A DNA stretch of 9,069 bases from Bacteroidota bacterium (lineage in GTDB: Bacteria; Bacteroidota; Ignavibacteria; Kryptoniales; JAKASW01), in contig JAJYJD010000135.1 of NCBI GenBank assembly GCA_021789755.1, positions 1 through 9,069 of the forward strand. The letters run 5' to 3'. The notes under the pieces were generated by a model that was not told the origin of the DNA, did not search any database, and saw nothing but the letters and a program-made list of their open reading frames with translations. The position numbers and the translations under genes were made by a program. Positions 1-7,218 of this stretch are shown here, piece by piece. How positions within the stretch are numbered: position 1 is the first letter of the stretch; each line of letters starts with the position of its first letter.

Positions 1-770
1 GAGACATTTTTCAGGTTGTCCTTTCCCAGCGAGCCGAGTTTCCACTCAAGGGAGATCCGTTCCTGCTTTATCGGGGTGTCCGGGCGTTGAATCCTTCGCC
101 GTACATGTTCTATCTCGAGTTTGGCAAGGGAGCGGAGAGGCTTGCCGTGATCGGTTCTTCGCCGGAAATGTTCGTCAGAAAGGAAGGCAAAAAGATAGAG
201 ATGCGGCCTATCGCGGGGACAAGTCCGCGCGGCGCGACTCCGGACGAGGACGACCTTTTCACGCGTCAACTGCTCGTGGACGAGAAGGAGAAAGCCGAAC
301 ACGTGATGCTTGTAGATCTTGGAAGAAATGACATCGGTCGCGTCGCTTCCACCGGCAGTGTGCGTGTCGAGAATTTCATGCACGTCGAGAAATTTTCTCA
401 CGTCATGCACATCGTGTCGGACGTCATCGGGTCGACTGAAGCCGGAATAGACGCGGTGGAAACACTGGCTGCATGCTTTCCGGCAGGGACCCTGAGCGGC
501 GCGCCAAAAGTCCGGGCGATGGAAATCATCTCCGAACTGGAGGACACACCGAGGAATATCTACGGCGGTGCCGTAGGCTATATCGATTTCAACAACAACA
601 TGGATACGTGCATCGCAATCCGGACGTTCATTGTGCGCGGCGATACCGCTTACTTACAGGCGGGCGCCGGAATCGTCTATGATTCCGACCCTGAATACGA
701 GTACAGCGAGTGTATGAATAAGATGAAGGCAAATATGGAAGCGCTGAAGCTTCTCGACAAATTTCGATGA
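1..770 (+). CDS. trpE: Anthranilate synthase component I, C-terminal part (5' end outside window)
   Basis: This is the chorismate-binding catalytic half of anthranilate synthase, which with TrpG converts chorismate and glutamine to anthranilate, the first step of tryptophan synthesis in the cytoplasm. The frame is open from base 1 (the first complete codon is 3-5), leaving about 255 residues of a family usually near 490-500, so the N-terminal half with the tryptophan-binding site lies outside the window. The fragment starts inside the family block GDIFQVVLSQR. It then shows MRPIAGTSPRG, LVDLGRNDIGRV, HVMHIVSDV, FPAGTLSGAPKVRAMEII, a GGAVGYIDF segment and QAGAGIVYDSDPEYEYSEC. The motif PIAGT, rather than the PIKGT lysine form of aminodeoxychorismate synthase PabB, favours TrpE over PabB. 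The TTG at 87 is an internal Leu codon and not the real start. The stop codon overlaps the trpG start (ATGA), which suggests translational coupling. Identification is very secure; TrpE rather than PabB is fairly secure. Confidence 0.95.
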   Translation, partial: DIFQVVLSQRAEFPLKGDPFLLYRGVRALNPSPYMFYLEFGKGAERLAVIGSSPEMFVRKEGKKIEMRPIAGTSPRGATPDEDDLFTRQLLVDEKEKAEHVMLVDLGRNDIGRVASTGSVRVENFMHVEKFSHVMHIVSDVIGSTEAGIDAVETLAACFPAGTLSGAPKVRAMEIISELEDTPRNIYGGAVGYIDFNNNMDTCIAIRTFIVRGDTAYLQAGAGIVYDSDPEYEYSECMNKMKANMEALKLLDKFR

Positions 771-1336
771 TACTTCTTATAGACAACTACGATTCGTTCA
801 CATACAATCTGTACCAGTACCTCTCCGAACTCGGCGCCGAAGTCCGGGTCGCACGAAACGACAAAATTACTCTGGCTGAGATACGCAGCTCAAAACCACG
901 GGCCATAGTCATTTCACCTGGTCCAAAGACCCCCGGTGAGGCCGGCATTTCTGAGCCGGTCATAACCGAGTTTTACAAGACCACACCGATTCTCGGCGTA
1001 TGCCTGGGTCACCAGGCAATCGGAGAGGTGTTCGGGGGAAAGATTACGAAGGCCCCCGTGCCGATGCACGGCAAGAGCTCCCAGATAATTCACAACGGAA
1101 GATCGATATTCTCTTCCCTCCCGATTCCATTTTCGGCAACGAGGTACCATTCACTGATCGTTTCCAGGGAAAATCTTCCCGACCAGCTCGATGTAATCGC
1201 CTGGACGGAGGATAACCTCATCATGGGATTGAAGCATAAGAGTTACCCGACTGTCGGAGTCCAGTTTCATCCGGAGTCAATCATAACCGAGAACGGGAAA
1301 ACAATGTTGCAAAACTTTCTTAACGGAAGAATCTGA
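767..1336 (+). CDS. trpG: Anthranilate synthase component II, glutamine amidotransferase
   Basis: This class I glutamine amidotransferase subunit hydrolyses glutamine and passes ammonia to TrpE. The protein is 189 residues, full length for the family. It opens with MILLIDNYDSFTYNL, has the oxyanion-hole segment SPGPKTPGEAG (about residues 50-60), the nucleophile Cys79 in GVCLGHQAIGEVFGG, the HGKSS segment at 101-105, and the His168/Glu170 pair of the catalytic triad in QFHPES. These triad positions match those of classic PabA/TrpG proteins. The start codon overlaps the trpE stop as ATGA, and there is no convincing Shine-Dalgarno sequence before it, so reinitiation after trpE is the likely mode of translation. 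The same family includes PabA, and in many bacteria one protein serves both anthranilate and aminodeoxychorismate synthases. The tight pairing with trpE supports TrpG as the main role, and a dual role cannot be excluded. Confidence 0.95.
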   Translation: MILLIDNYDSFTYNLYQYLSELGAEVRVARNDKITLAEIRSSKPRAIVISPGPKTPGEAGISEPVITEFYKTTPILGVCLGHQAIGEVFGGKITKAPVPMHGKSSQIIHNGRSIFSSLPIPFSATRYHSLIVSRENLPDQLDVIAWTEDNLIMGLKHKSYPTVGVQFHPESIITENGKTMLQNFLNGRI

Positions 1337-1338
1337 AT

Positions 1339-2043
1339 ATGAGCACCACTATCAACCACTCACCGAACAATGACCGCTTATCAATGCTTGAAGCCAGGCA
1401 GAGAGATATCTGGCGGATATTCAAAATAATGTCGGAGTTTGTCGACGGATTCGATCTCCTCAGCAGAGCGGCGCCTGCCGTGTCGATCTTCGGGTCCGCG
1501 AGGATGAAACCCGGCTCAAAATATTATGAACTTACGCGCCAGGTGGCATTCGAGCTGGCAAAGACAGGCTATGCCATCGTAAGCGGGGGAGGAGGGGGTC
1601 TAATGGAAGCAGCAAACCGCGGTGCCAAAGAGGCCGGCGGTGAATCCATCGGCCTGAACATAGAGCTTCCCTTTGAACAAAAATCGAACGAATACATCGA
1701 TCAGGACAAGCTGATGACATTCCAGCACTTTTTCGTCCGCAAGGTAATGTTTGTGAAATACGCCCAGGGGTTCGTGGTCATGCCGGGCGGGTACGGGACC
1801 GTCGACGAGTTCTCGGAAGCGATTACGCTTATCCAAACGAAGAAGACGAAGAAGTTTCCGGTAATCCTGATGGGAAGCAGCTACTGGCAGAAGATGCTTT
1901 CATGGATGAGAGAGACCGCAGTGGCTGAAGGATGCATCAGTCAGGATGATCTCAATATCTTCAATGTCTGCGATGAACCGGCGGAGGCAGTTCAGATAAT
2001 AAAAGACTTCGGCGTGAGACACGGATATGTCACAAACTTCTAA
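1339..2043 (+). CDS. LOG/TIGR00730-family Rossmann-fold nucleotide phosphoribohydrolase
   Basis: This 234-residue protein belongs to the LOG-like family, formerly annotated as 'lysine decarboxylase'. Characterised members cleave the N-glycosidic bond of nucleoside 5'-monophosphates, either cytokinin ribotides or AMP and related nucleotides, giving free base and ribose 5-phosphate. Hallmarks are SIFGSAR (about 49-55, first Rossmann strand), SGGGGGLMEAANRGA (82-96, phosphate-binding glycine-rich loop), the Arg134-Lys135 pair in FFVRKVMFV, and PGGYGTVDE (149-157), the PGGxGTxxE signature carrying a catalytic glutamate. About 45 N-terminal residues precede the core, as in the longer LOG variants of about 230 residues. 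The gene starts 2 bases after the trpG stop, with GGAAGA about eight bases upstream as a plausible ribosome binding site, so it is probably cotranscribed with trpEG. Which nucleotide it cleaves cannot be told from sequence. It is likely cytoplasmic, as no signal peptide or membrane segment is seen. Confidence 0.9.
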   Translation: MSTTINHSPNNDRLSMLEARQRDIWRIFKIMSEFVDGFDLLSRAAPAVSIFGSARMKPGSKYYELTRQVAFELAKTGYAIVSGGGGGLMEAANRGAKEAGGESIGLNIELPFEQKSNEYIDQDKLMTFQHFFVRKVMFVKYAQGFVVMPGGYGTVDEFSEAITLIQTKKTKKFPVILMGSSYWQKMLSWMRETAVAEGCISQDDLNIFNVCDEPAEAVQIIKDFGVRHGYVTNF

Positions 2044-3169
2044 GAGGCTTCTGGTTTTGGTTTTACCGCTTGCGATGGCGGTGGCTGCCGGCGTCGGTCT
2101 TCTCTCGCGGGAGTTCGCCTTTGGCGGAAGTGCATCCGGGAACAGCTCTGAAACCTCCATCGTCAGCCGGCTATCGGGTTATCGCATTCCCGACTCACTA
2201 AATTTTTGCGGCGAGGCGATGCCCCTCGCGAAGGAAGATGTGCGCGAGAGGATGGAACAGGCATTTTACACCGAGTTATCGGACGCACAGATTATCCTCG
2301 ACCTCAAACGAAGCGGCGAATATTTTCCGTACATTGAGCAGAAGCTTCGTGAAATGAATTTGCCTGGAGATCTGAAGTACCTTGCCGTCGCCGAAAGCGC
2401 TCTCAGGAATCTTGTGTCGTATAGAGACGCTGCCGGCATCTGGCAATTCACACCGGAGACTGCCAGGCGCTATGGGCTGAAAATAAATTATTACGTCGAT
2501 GAGCGCTTTAATTTTACCAAATCTACGGATGCCGCTCTCAGATGCCTGAGTGATCTTCACTCGATGCTTGGAAGCTGGACGCTTGCTGCGGCTGCATATA
2601 ATATGGGGACAAACGGCATTAAGCGGACCGTGAATTACCAAATGACAGACGATTACTACAAACTATTTCTGAACGACGAGACATCCCGTTTTGTCTTCAG
2701 AATTGTAGCTTTGAAACAGATAATGTCACACTACAAGTCGTACGGTTTCGATCTCCAGGAAAAGGATTTCTACAAACCGGCCGACGTCAGGACTGTCACC
2801 GTCAAATATCTCCAGAATCTCGCAGCCTGGGCACGACAGCAGGGAACAGACCTCAAGGAGGTAAAGTACCTTAACCCCTGGCTGATAAGCGACGCGGTTC
2901 CTCTTGGGACTTGGAGCGTGGACTTGCCCGCGGTTTGCAAACCTCCTATTTTCGCGTCCCCGGCGCTTTTAGCTGTCGATTCATCGTCTTCCGCAACATC
3001 ACGTCTTGCATATGTCGTCAAAAGAGGTGATTCACTCACGAAGATTGCAGAGACATACGGGGTGAGCATCCGCGATCTGATACAATGGAACAGCCTGGAA
3101 GGCGACACTTATTTGAGGGCTGGACAGAAGTTGATAATTATTCAGACGGACGCGAACTTTGTGCGTTGA
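2027..3169 (+). CDS. MltD-like lytic transglycosylase with C-terminal LysM domain
   Basis: This is a peptidoglycan-cleaving enzyme that cuts the MurNAc-GlcNAc bond with formation of 1,6-anhydroMurNAc, predicted to act in the periplasm. Of its 380 residues, 1-25 form a signal-peptide-like segment (SKR followed by a hydrophobic run), without a lipoprotein box. The SLT/MltD-like domain spans about 105-240, with the predicted catalytic Glu123 in YLAVAESAL, then AAGIWQFTPETARRYGL (135-151) and the AAAAYNMGTNGIKR block (187-200). All are typical of family 1 MltD enzymes. One LysM domain (about 328-372, YVVKRGDSLTKIAETYGVS to LRAGQKLIII) would hold the enzyme on glycan strands; E. coli MltD has two. 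The ATG at 2027 lies inside the preceding gene (17-base overlap) with only a weak ribosome binding site, but it supplies the positively charged start of the signal peptide, whereas the next in-frame ATG (2075) would remove it. Translational coupling to the LOG gene is likely. Confidence 0.9.
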   Translation: MSQTSKRLLVLVLPLAMAVAAGVGLLSREFAFGGSASGNSSETSIVSRLSGYRIPDSLNFCGEAMPLAKEDVRERMEQAFYTELSDAQIILDLKRSGEYFPYIEQKLREMNLPGDLKYLAVAESALRNLVSYRDAAGIWQFTPETARRYGLKINYYVDERFNFTKSTDAALRCLSDLHSMLGSWTLAAAAYNMGTNGIKRTVNYQMTDDYYKLFLNDETSRFVFRIVALKQIMSHYKSYGFDLQEKDFYKPADVRTVTVKYLQNLAAWARQQGTDLKEVKYLNPWLISDAVPLGTWSVDLPAVCKPPIFASPALLAVDSSSSATSRLAYVVKRGDSLTKIAETYGVSIRDLIQWNSLEGDTYLRAGQKLIIIQTDANFVR

Positions 3170-3237
3170 GCATCGTCTAACCAAATAACTCATCTCGTGG
3201 CGAGTTCAGATAGGATGGCAATTCACTGAATGCTCGC

Positions 3238-3262
3238 GCGGGTGTTCAGGTTCCGCACCCGC
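3238..3262 (+). other. GC-rich hairpin in the gap before the DUF123 gene
   Basis: GCGGGTG at 3238-3244 and CACCCGC at 3256-3262 form a perfect 7-base-pair inverted repeat with an 11-base loop, in the 126-base gap between the lytic transglycosylase and the DUF123 gene. It ends 33 bases before the DUF123 start. There is no T-run after it, so it is not a standard intrinsic terminator. It could be a Rho-type pause site, a 5' leader structure, or chance. A weaker nearby repeat (AACTC at 3187-3191, GAGTT at 3202-3206) also lacks a T-run. No clear promoter was recognised in this gap. Confidence 0.3.
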
Positions 3263-3295
3263 AGATGATATCTATTGGACACCGGCATTTAACCG

Positions 3296-3757
3296 ATGAA
3301 ACTTTTAGAGATAGCAGACGAAAAGGCGTTCTCTTCTTTGATCCTTCCCGACAGGAGTTATGTAAGCTACCAACTGTTATTCGATCTCTTGAATCCCAGT
3401 CTTGTCTCCGTGGGAAGATTGGGCGAGATCGCTTTCCATGCGGGAAGTTACGTGTATACAGGAAGCTCGAGGAGATATATCAGGAAGAGGATTCTTCGGC
3501 ACCTGTCGCGACGAAAGAAGTTGCATTGGCACATCGATTATTTACTCGCGAACCCGCGCGTCCGGATGTCCGGAATAGTCTTATCAGAAACAAGCGAATG
3601 CGAATTGAACCGCCGAACCGCTGGCAGGATAATAGTCCCACGGTTCGGGGCGACCGATTGTCGGGAGGGCTGCGGAAGTCACCTGAAGTTTGTAGGCAAA
3701 ATTAGCAATGAGAGTCATCCGACGCGAACCAATGCAATATCCGTTCGCCTGAGTTGA
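3296..3757 (+). CDS. Stand-alone DUF123 (GIY-YIG nuclease-like) protein
   Basis: This 153-residue protein matches the DUF123 family, a GIY-YIG-related domain found alone or fused to endonuclease III in archaea and some bacteria. Its biochemical role is not established, though a DNA-repair nuclease role is often suggested. Visible family landmarks in order are SYVSYQLLFDL (first strand), VGRLGEIAFHAGSYVYTGSSRR (about 39-60, the GIY-YIG-like core), RILRHLSRRKKLHWHIDYLL (about 65-84, with the conserved RH and WHIDYLL), SECELNRR, and VPRFGATDCREGCGSHLKFVG, the cysteine-containing end with GxxDC and SHL. About 20 residues after the domain (KISNESHPTRTNAISVRLS) look like a variable tail. The ATG at 3296 has no strong ribosome binding site, but starting later would delete the first strand. 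The next gene begins 34 bases downstream. The protein is probably cytoplasmic. Family membership is secure, function is not. Confidence 0.85.
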   Translation: MKLLEIADEKAFSSLILPDRSYVSYQLLFDLLNPSLVSVGRLGEIAFHAGSYVYTGSSRRYIRKRILRHLSRRKKLHWHIDYLLANPRVRMSGIVLSETSECELNRRTAGRIIVPRFGATDCREGCGSHLKFVGKISNESHPTRTNAISVRLS

Positions 3758-3778
3758 CGTAATCTTCAAACATAAAAT

Positions 3779-3785
3779 GGAGGAG
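3779..3785 (+). promoter_or_regulatory. Shine-Dalgarno sequence that fixes the start of the Asp-box gene
   Basis: GGAGGAG lies six bases before the ATG at 3792. An earlier in-frame ATG at 3777 overlaps this site and would have no ribosome binding site of its own, so 3792 is the better start. Use of a strong anti-16S-complementary site is also a taxonomic hint, because classical Bacteroidia seldom use one. Confidence 0.8.
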
Positions 3786-3791
3786 AACAAA

Positions 3792-6700
3792 ATGTCGAAA
3801 GCGAGGAATGGCTTTGCTTTGAGAGGAATAGCAGGCATGGTTGTTTTGTGCCTTCTTCCTCTTCTCGCCATGGCAAAAACTGATACTTCCGATGTTATGC
3901 ACAACATCAAATTCAGGAACATCGGCCCCGCTGCGGCCGGTGGGAGGGTAAGCGCGGTCGCGGGAATTCCCGGTCAACCGAACGTGTATTACGTCGGAGC
4001 GGCCGGCGGAGGCGTCTTTAAAACTGTCGACGGCGGAATATCGTGGAAGCAGGTATTCTCTCACGAAGCAAGTTCGTCGATCGGCGCGATCGCATTGGCG
4101 CCCTCCAACCCGAATTTTGTCTGGGTAGGTACCGGCGAAGCGAATCTGCGTAACGACATAATCACCGGTAAAGGCGTATATTTCTCGCCGGACGCAGGGA
4201 AGAGCTGGCAGTTTATGGGACTCCGGGACGTCGGCCAGATTTCACGAATAGTCGTTGATCCCTCTAACCCGAACAATGTGTTTGTGGCGGCAATCGGACA
4301 TGCCTGGGCCCCAAATAAAGACCGTGGTGTCTTCCGCACAACAGACGGCGGTAAAACCTGGCAGAACGTTCTCTTTGTCAACGACACAACCGGTGCTTCA
4401 TCAATCGTAATCGATCCCGGTAACCCGAAGGTCATCTTCGCGGGAATGTGGCAGGTCCTCAGGCACCCGTGGGCACTCGACGACGGCGGAGACGGAAGCG
4501 GTGTCTACAGATCGACAGATGGCGGGACGACATGGAAGAGACTTACCGACGGTCTTCCGTCAGGACCCCTGGGGAGAATCACTGTCGACGCAGCCCCGAG
4601 TAACCCTGAGCACGTTTACGCTATCATCGAATCGAAGAAAGGAGTTTTGTGGGATTCAAAAGACCTGGGCGATCATTGGCATTTCGTCAGCAATAACCAT
4701 GAGTTGGACGTGCGTCCTTTCTATTTCTCCAACTTCGAAGTTTCGCCTGACAACGACAATAAACCGTTCTTCCTTTCATTTCTTATCACCGAATCGACCG
4801 ACGGCGGCAAGACAGTGAAGAGCGTCAATGGGGAAGTTCATGTTGACCACCACGCTATATGGATCGACCCTCAAAATGCCAACAGGATCATAATTGGCAA
4901 CGACGGAGGCGCGTACCTCTCCGTGGATGGGGCAAAAACATGGAGATTCCTGAACAATCTGCCGATAGAACAATTTTACCAGGTCGCGGTCGACAGCAGC
5001 AAGCCTTTCAATCTCGGCGGAGGATTACAGGACAATAACGCCTGGTACGGAGTATCCTCCAACCTGAATGGGAGAAGCGTAACGGGCCAGAACTGGTTCA
5101 CCGTTGCTGGCGGAGACGGACAATACGTGGTACCTGCTCCCAGCGACCCTAATTTAGTTTACGCCGAATCACAGGACGGCTTCCTAAAAAGGCTCGATCT
5201 GAAGACCGGTCTGTCGAAGTTTGTGCGCCCTTATCTCTACGATGCATCCGACATGCCCGCCTCGGAGCTGAAATACCGCTTTAACTGGACAACTCCAATA
5301 GCGGTCTCTTATACGGACGCGAACGAAGTGTTCATAGGTGCCAACGTCCTGTTCAAGTCTATGGACGGCGGTCTCCACTGGACCGTCATAAGTCCCGACC
5401 TTACCCGCAACGACAAATCCAAACAGCTACCGAGCGGTGGAAGTGTCAACCTCGATATGAGTGGAGCAGAAAACTACGATACAATCCTCTCGATCGGATT
5501 ATCACCGCTGGATTCCAACATCATCTGGATAGGGACGGACGACGGGCTCGTTCAGGTCAGCCGAGATGGCGGCCAACATTGGGAGAATGTCGCGAAGAGC
5601 ATTCCCGATCTGCCTGGATGGGGGCGCGTCTACCAGGTCGACCCGTCACCATTTGACCCCGCCACCTGTTATATTGCCGTTGATCTTCATGAGCTGGACA
5701 ACAACAAGCCTTATGTTTTCAGGACGGACAACTACGGGAAATCATGGGTTTCGATTTCCAAAGGGCTTCCGGACGATTATCCCGTCCAAGTCGTGCGAGA
5801 AGATCCTAACCTGAAAGGTTTCCTCGTAGCAGGCACCGATTTCGGTCTGTATTACTCGCGGGATAACGGAAACCAGTGGACGCCCTTGAAAAGCAATTTC
5901 CCAACAGCCTGCGTCTACGATCTTAAATTCGAGAAGCAAACCCACGATCTCGTCGCAGCTACACACGGGAACGGCATTTTCATACTCGATAACATTACAC
6001 CTCTCGAACAATTTGACGGCAAGGTCGAAAACCAGCCGTTCCACTTGTTCAGTGCTTTACCTGCGTACATGTACCATTTCTGGATCAGAGATGCGTTCAA
6101 CGATCTCAGTACTTACTCGGCGCCGAACCAGCCTAACGGTGTGATGATCGACTACTATCTGAAAGACACGCTGAGCACAAAGCCGGAAGAGAAAAGAGAG
6201 CACAAGACGCCAATCGAAGTCCAGATTACCGACAACGCGGGCAATCAAGTCGCGACTTTGTACGGCCCCGACAAGAAGGGCTTCAATAGGCTTGTGTGGA
6301 ATATGCGTTACCAGGGTTCGAAACCTCTCACGATCGATCCTAAAATGGCAATGAAAGAGAACCCATATTCTACACGCGGGCCGATGGTTACGCCGGGCGT
6401 TTACAGAATTACGGTGAAAGCCGCCGGTGAAACGGAATTCACTCAGAGTCAGGTTCTGCCTGATCCGAGGCTCAGTGTGCCGGCAGATTACTTTACGTCC
6501 AACGCCACAAACGGACTTCTGTTGAGAGACGAGAATTCCGCACTTAATGAAATGCTGAACAGAATTCAAAACCTCGATGAACAGATGGCGACGATCAGGA
6601 AATCCCTGGCGACGGACCAGGACGGAATGAAGTCGGGAAAATACAAGGTCGTGCTGGATGGCATGAAGGATCTTGGCAAGAAACTGACTGCATTAAAAGA

Positions 6701-6992
6701 CACTCTGTACTCAAAGAACATCCAGCATGATGTCGGAGAAGATGACATACACGATTTCACCCATCTTGACTCGAGACTCGGAGGCATGATGTACAGCTTC
6801 TTCTCGCCATACAATGGATTGCCGACAGCCGTTGTCATGAAGATGATGAACGAACTGGGAGGGCAGCTTGACGGCTTCCTGAACCAGTTTAATTCGATCC
6901 TGACGACCGATGTGCCGGCATTCAATAAGGTTGCGCAAGAGAACGCCGTGCCGACACTCTTTGCAGGCCCGACGGTTGCGGTGAAGAAGTAG
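3792..6992 (+). CDS. Large secreted Asp-box (BNR/sortilin-like) beta-propeller protein
   Basis: This secreted protein of 1066 residues is of the type usually annotated 'glycosyl hydrolase, BNR repeat' or 'VPS10/sortilin-like' in FCB and Acidobacteria genomes; no enzymatic activity can be assigned. Residues 1-28 (MSKARNGFALRG, then a hydrophobic stretch ending LLAMA) form a signal peptide. The mature protein starts with KFRNIGPAAAGGRVSAVAG and shows eleven Asp-box-like motifs (S/T-x-D-x-G-x-x-W pattern, some degenerate). Examples are KTVDGGISW (about 78), RTTDGGKTW (183), RSTDGGTTW (240), SVDGAKTW (377), KSMDGGLHW (522), SRDGGQHW (590) and SRDNGNQW (689). They lie on blades of one or two beta-propellers spanning about 40-735. 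A VDHHAIWIDP motif (about 351-360) is common in this family. Residues about 785-890 (NQPNGVMIDYYL, FNRLVWNMRY, TPGVYRITV, VLPDPR) look like an Ig/FlgD-like beta module, and 910-1045 are predicted mostly helical. No type IX secretion C-terminal domain is recognised. An intrinsic terminator follows, so it ends a transcription unit. Confidence 0.88.
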   Translation: MSKARNGFALRGIAGMVVLCLLPLLAMAKTDTSDVMHNIKFRNIGPAAAGGRVSAVAGIPGQPNVYYVGAAGGGVFKTVDGGISWKQVFSHEASSSIGAIALAPSNPNFVWVGTGEANLRNDIITGKGVYFSPDAGKSWQFMGLRDVGQISRIVVDPSNPNNVFVAAIGHAWAPNKDRGVFRTTDGGKTWQNVLFVNDTTGASSIVIDPGNPKVIFAGMWQVLRHPWALDDGGDGSGVYRSTDGGTTWKRLTDGLPSGPLGRITVDAAPSNPEHVYAIIESKKGVLWDSKDLGDHWHFVSNNHELDVRPFYFSNFEVSPDNDNKPFFLSFLITESTDGGKTVKSVNGEVHVDHHAIWIDPQNANRIIIGNDGGAYLSVDGAKTWRFLNNLPIEQFYQVAVDSSKPFNLGGGLQDNNAWYGVSSNLNGRSVTGQNWFTVAGGDGQYVVPAPSDPNLVYAESQDGFLKRLDLKTGLSKFVRPYLYDASDMPASELKYRFNWTTPIAVSYTDANEVFIGANVLFKSMDGGLHWTVISPDLTRNDKSKQLPSGGSVNLDMSGAENYDTILSIGLSPLDSNIIWIGTDDGLVQVSRDGGQHWENVAKSIPDLPGWGRVYQVDPSPFDPATCYIAVDLHELDNNKPYVFRTDNYGKSWVSISKGLPDDYPVQVVREDPNLKGFLVAGTDFGLYYSRDNGNQWTPLKSNFPTACVYDLKFEKQTHDLVAATHGNGIFILDNITPLEQFDGKVENQPFHLFSALPAYMYHFWIRDAFNDLSTYSAPNQPNGVMIDYYLKDTLSTKPEEKREHKTPIEVQITDNAGNQVATLYGPDKKGFNRLVWNMRYQGSKPLTIDPKMAMKENPYSTRGPMVTPGVYRITVKAAGETEFTQSQVLPDPRLSVPADYFTSNATNGLLLRDENSALNEMLNRIQNLDEQMATIRKSLATDQDGMKSGKYKVVLDGMKDLGKKLTALKDTLYSKNIQHDVGEDDIHDFTHLDSRLGGMMYSFFSPYNGLPTAVVMKMMNELGGQLDGFLNQFNSILTTDVPAFNKVAQENAVPTLFAGPTVAVKK

Positions 6993-7016
6993 GAGGTTAG
7001 GTAGCACAGTCGACAG

Positions 7017-7050
7017 AGGCGGAAGAGCGGAAACGCATCTCCGCCTTTTT
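7017..7050 (+). terminator. Intrinsic terminator of the Asp-box gene
   Basis: AGGCGGA at 7017-7023 pairs with TCCGCCT at 7040-7046. The interior closes further with GCG-GAAA-CGC, which gives a stable GNRA tetraloop with a few mismatches between the two helices. The hairpin is followed directly by TTTTT (7046-7050) and ATTT. It lies 25 bases after the stop codon of the upstream gene and separates it from the riboswitch unit. Confidence 0.88.
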
Positions 7051-7218
7051 ATTTGCAGTCTAGTAGTTGTAGAATCTGTATTATGTTACTTAACCTGTCA
7101 ACCCCTCCCAGTCTCAAAACCGCCCTACGCCACGCCTCCTCCTTCCCACCGGTTCTCTTCGCGTTTCCACACCCTGGATACATCGGGCTAAAAACCAGGT
7201 CGTGTTTTTCATTCCATC
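7051..7218. other. Non-coding, pyrimidine-rich spacer between two transcription units
   Basis: No gene is supported here. A 63-codon frame at 7053-7244 on the + strand has no ribosome binding site, no recognisable composition and runs into the promoter region, so it is taken as chance. From about 7097 to 7175 the + strand is strikingly rich in C and T (CCCCTCCCAG, CCTCCTCCTTCCCACC), unlike the flanking genes. The stretch also contains the hairpin listed at 7169-7209. Confidence 0.6.
7169..7209 (+). terminator. Possible second intrinsic terminator or spacer hairpin
   Basis: ACACCCTGG at 7169-7177 can pair with CCAGG (7195-7199) and GTGT (7202-7205), leaving a two-base bulge, giving nine pairs around a 17-base loop, followed by TTTTT at 7205-7209. 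This has the layout of an intrinsic terminator reading rightward and could back up the stronger one at 7017. It sits just before the promoter that serves the riboswitch. The large loop and the bulge make it weaker than a typical terminator. Confidence 0.35.

Noticed and set aside
87..770. Complete gene starting at the TTG at 87
   Set aside because: The frame is open to base 1 and the upstream codons spell the conserved TrpE block GDIFQVVLSQR, so the TTG is an internal Leu codon.
3187..3206. AACTC/GAGTT repeat just after the lytic transglycosylase gene as a terminator
   Set aside because: The stem is only five pairs (or four in the alternative CTCG/CGAG form) and no T-run follows.
3265..3705. 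146-residue + strand open frame overlapping the DUF123 gene
   Set aside because: It lies almost wholly over the DUF123 frame, which has clear family motifs in order, while this frame shows no recognisable domain.
3754..3778. TTGACG...TAAAAT as a promoter for the Asp-box gene
   Set aside because: The spacer between the two hexamers is only 13 bases, too short for a sigma70-type promoter, and the second hexamer runs into the ribosome binding site.
3777..3794. ATG at 3777 as start of the Asp-box protein
   Set aside because: The strong GGAGGAG site overlaps this ATG and is correctly spaced for the ATG at 3792, whose product begins with an ordinary signal peptide.
6057..6569. 170-residue open frame on the - strand
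   Set aside because: It lies entirely inside the well-supported Asp-box gene, with no ribosome binding site or domain. The long antisense frames here are shadows of coding sequence on the + strand.
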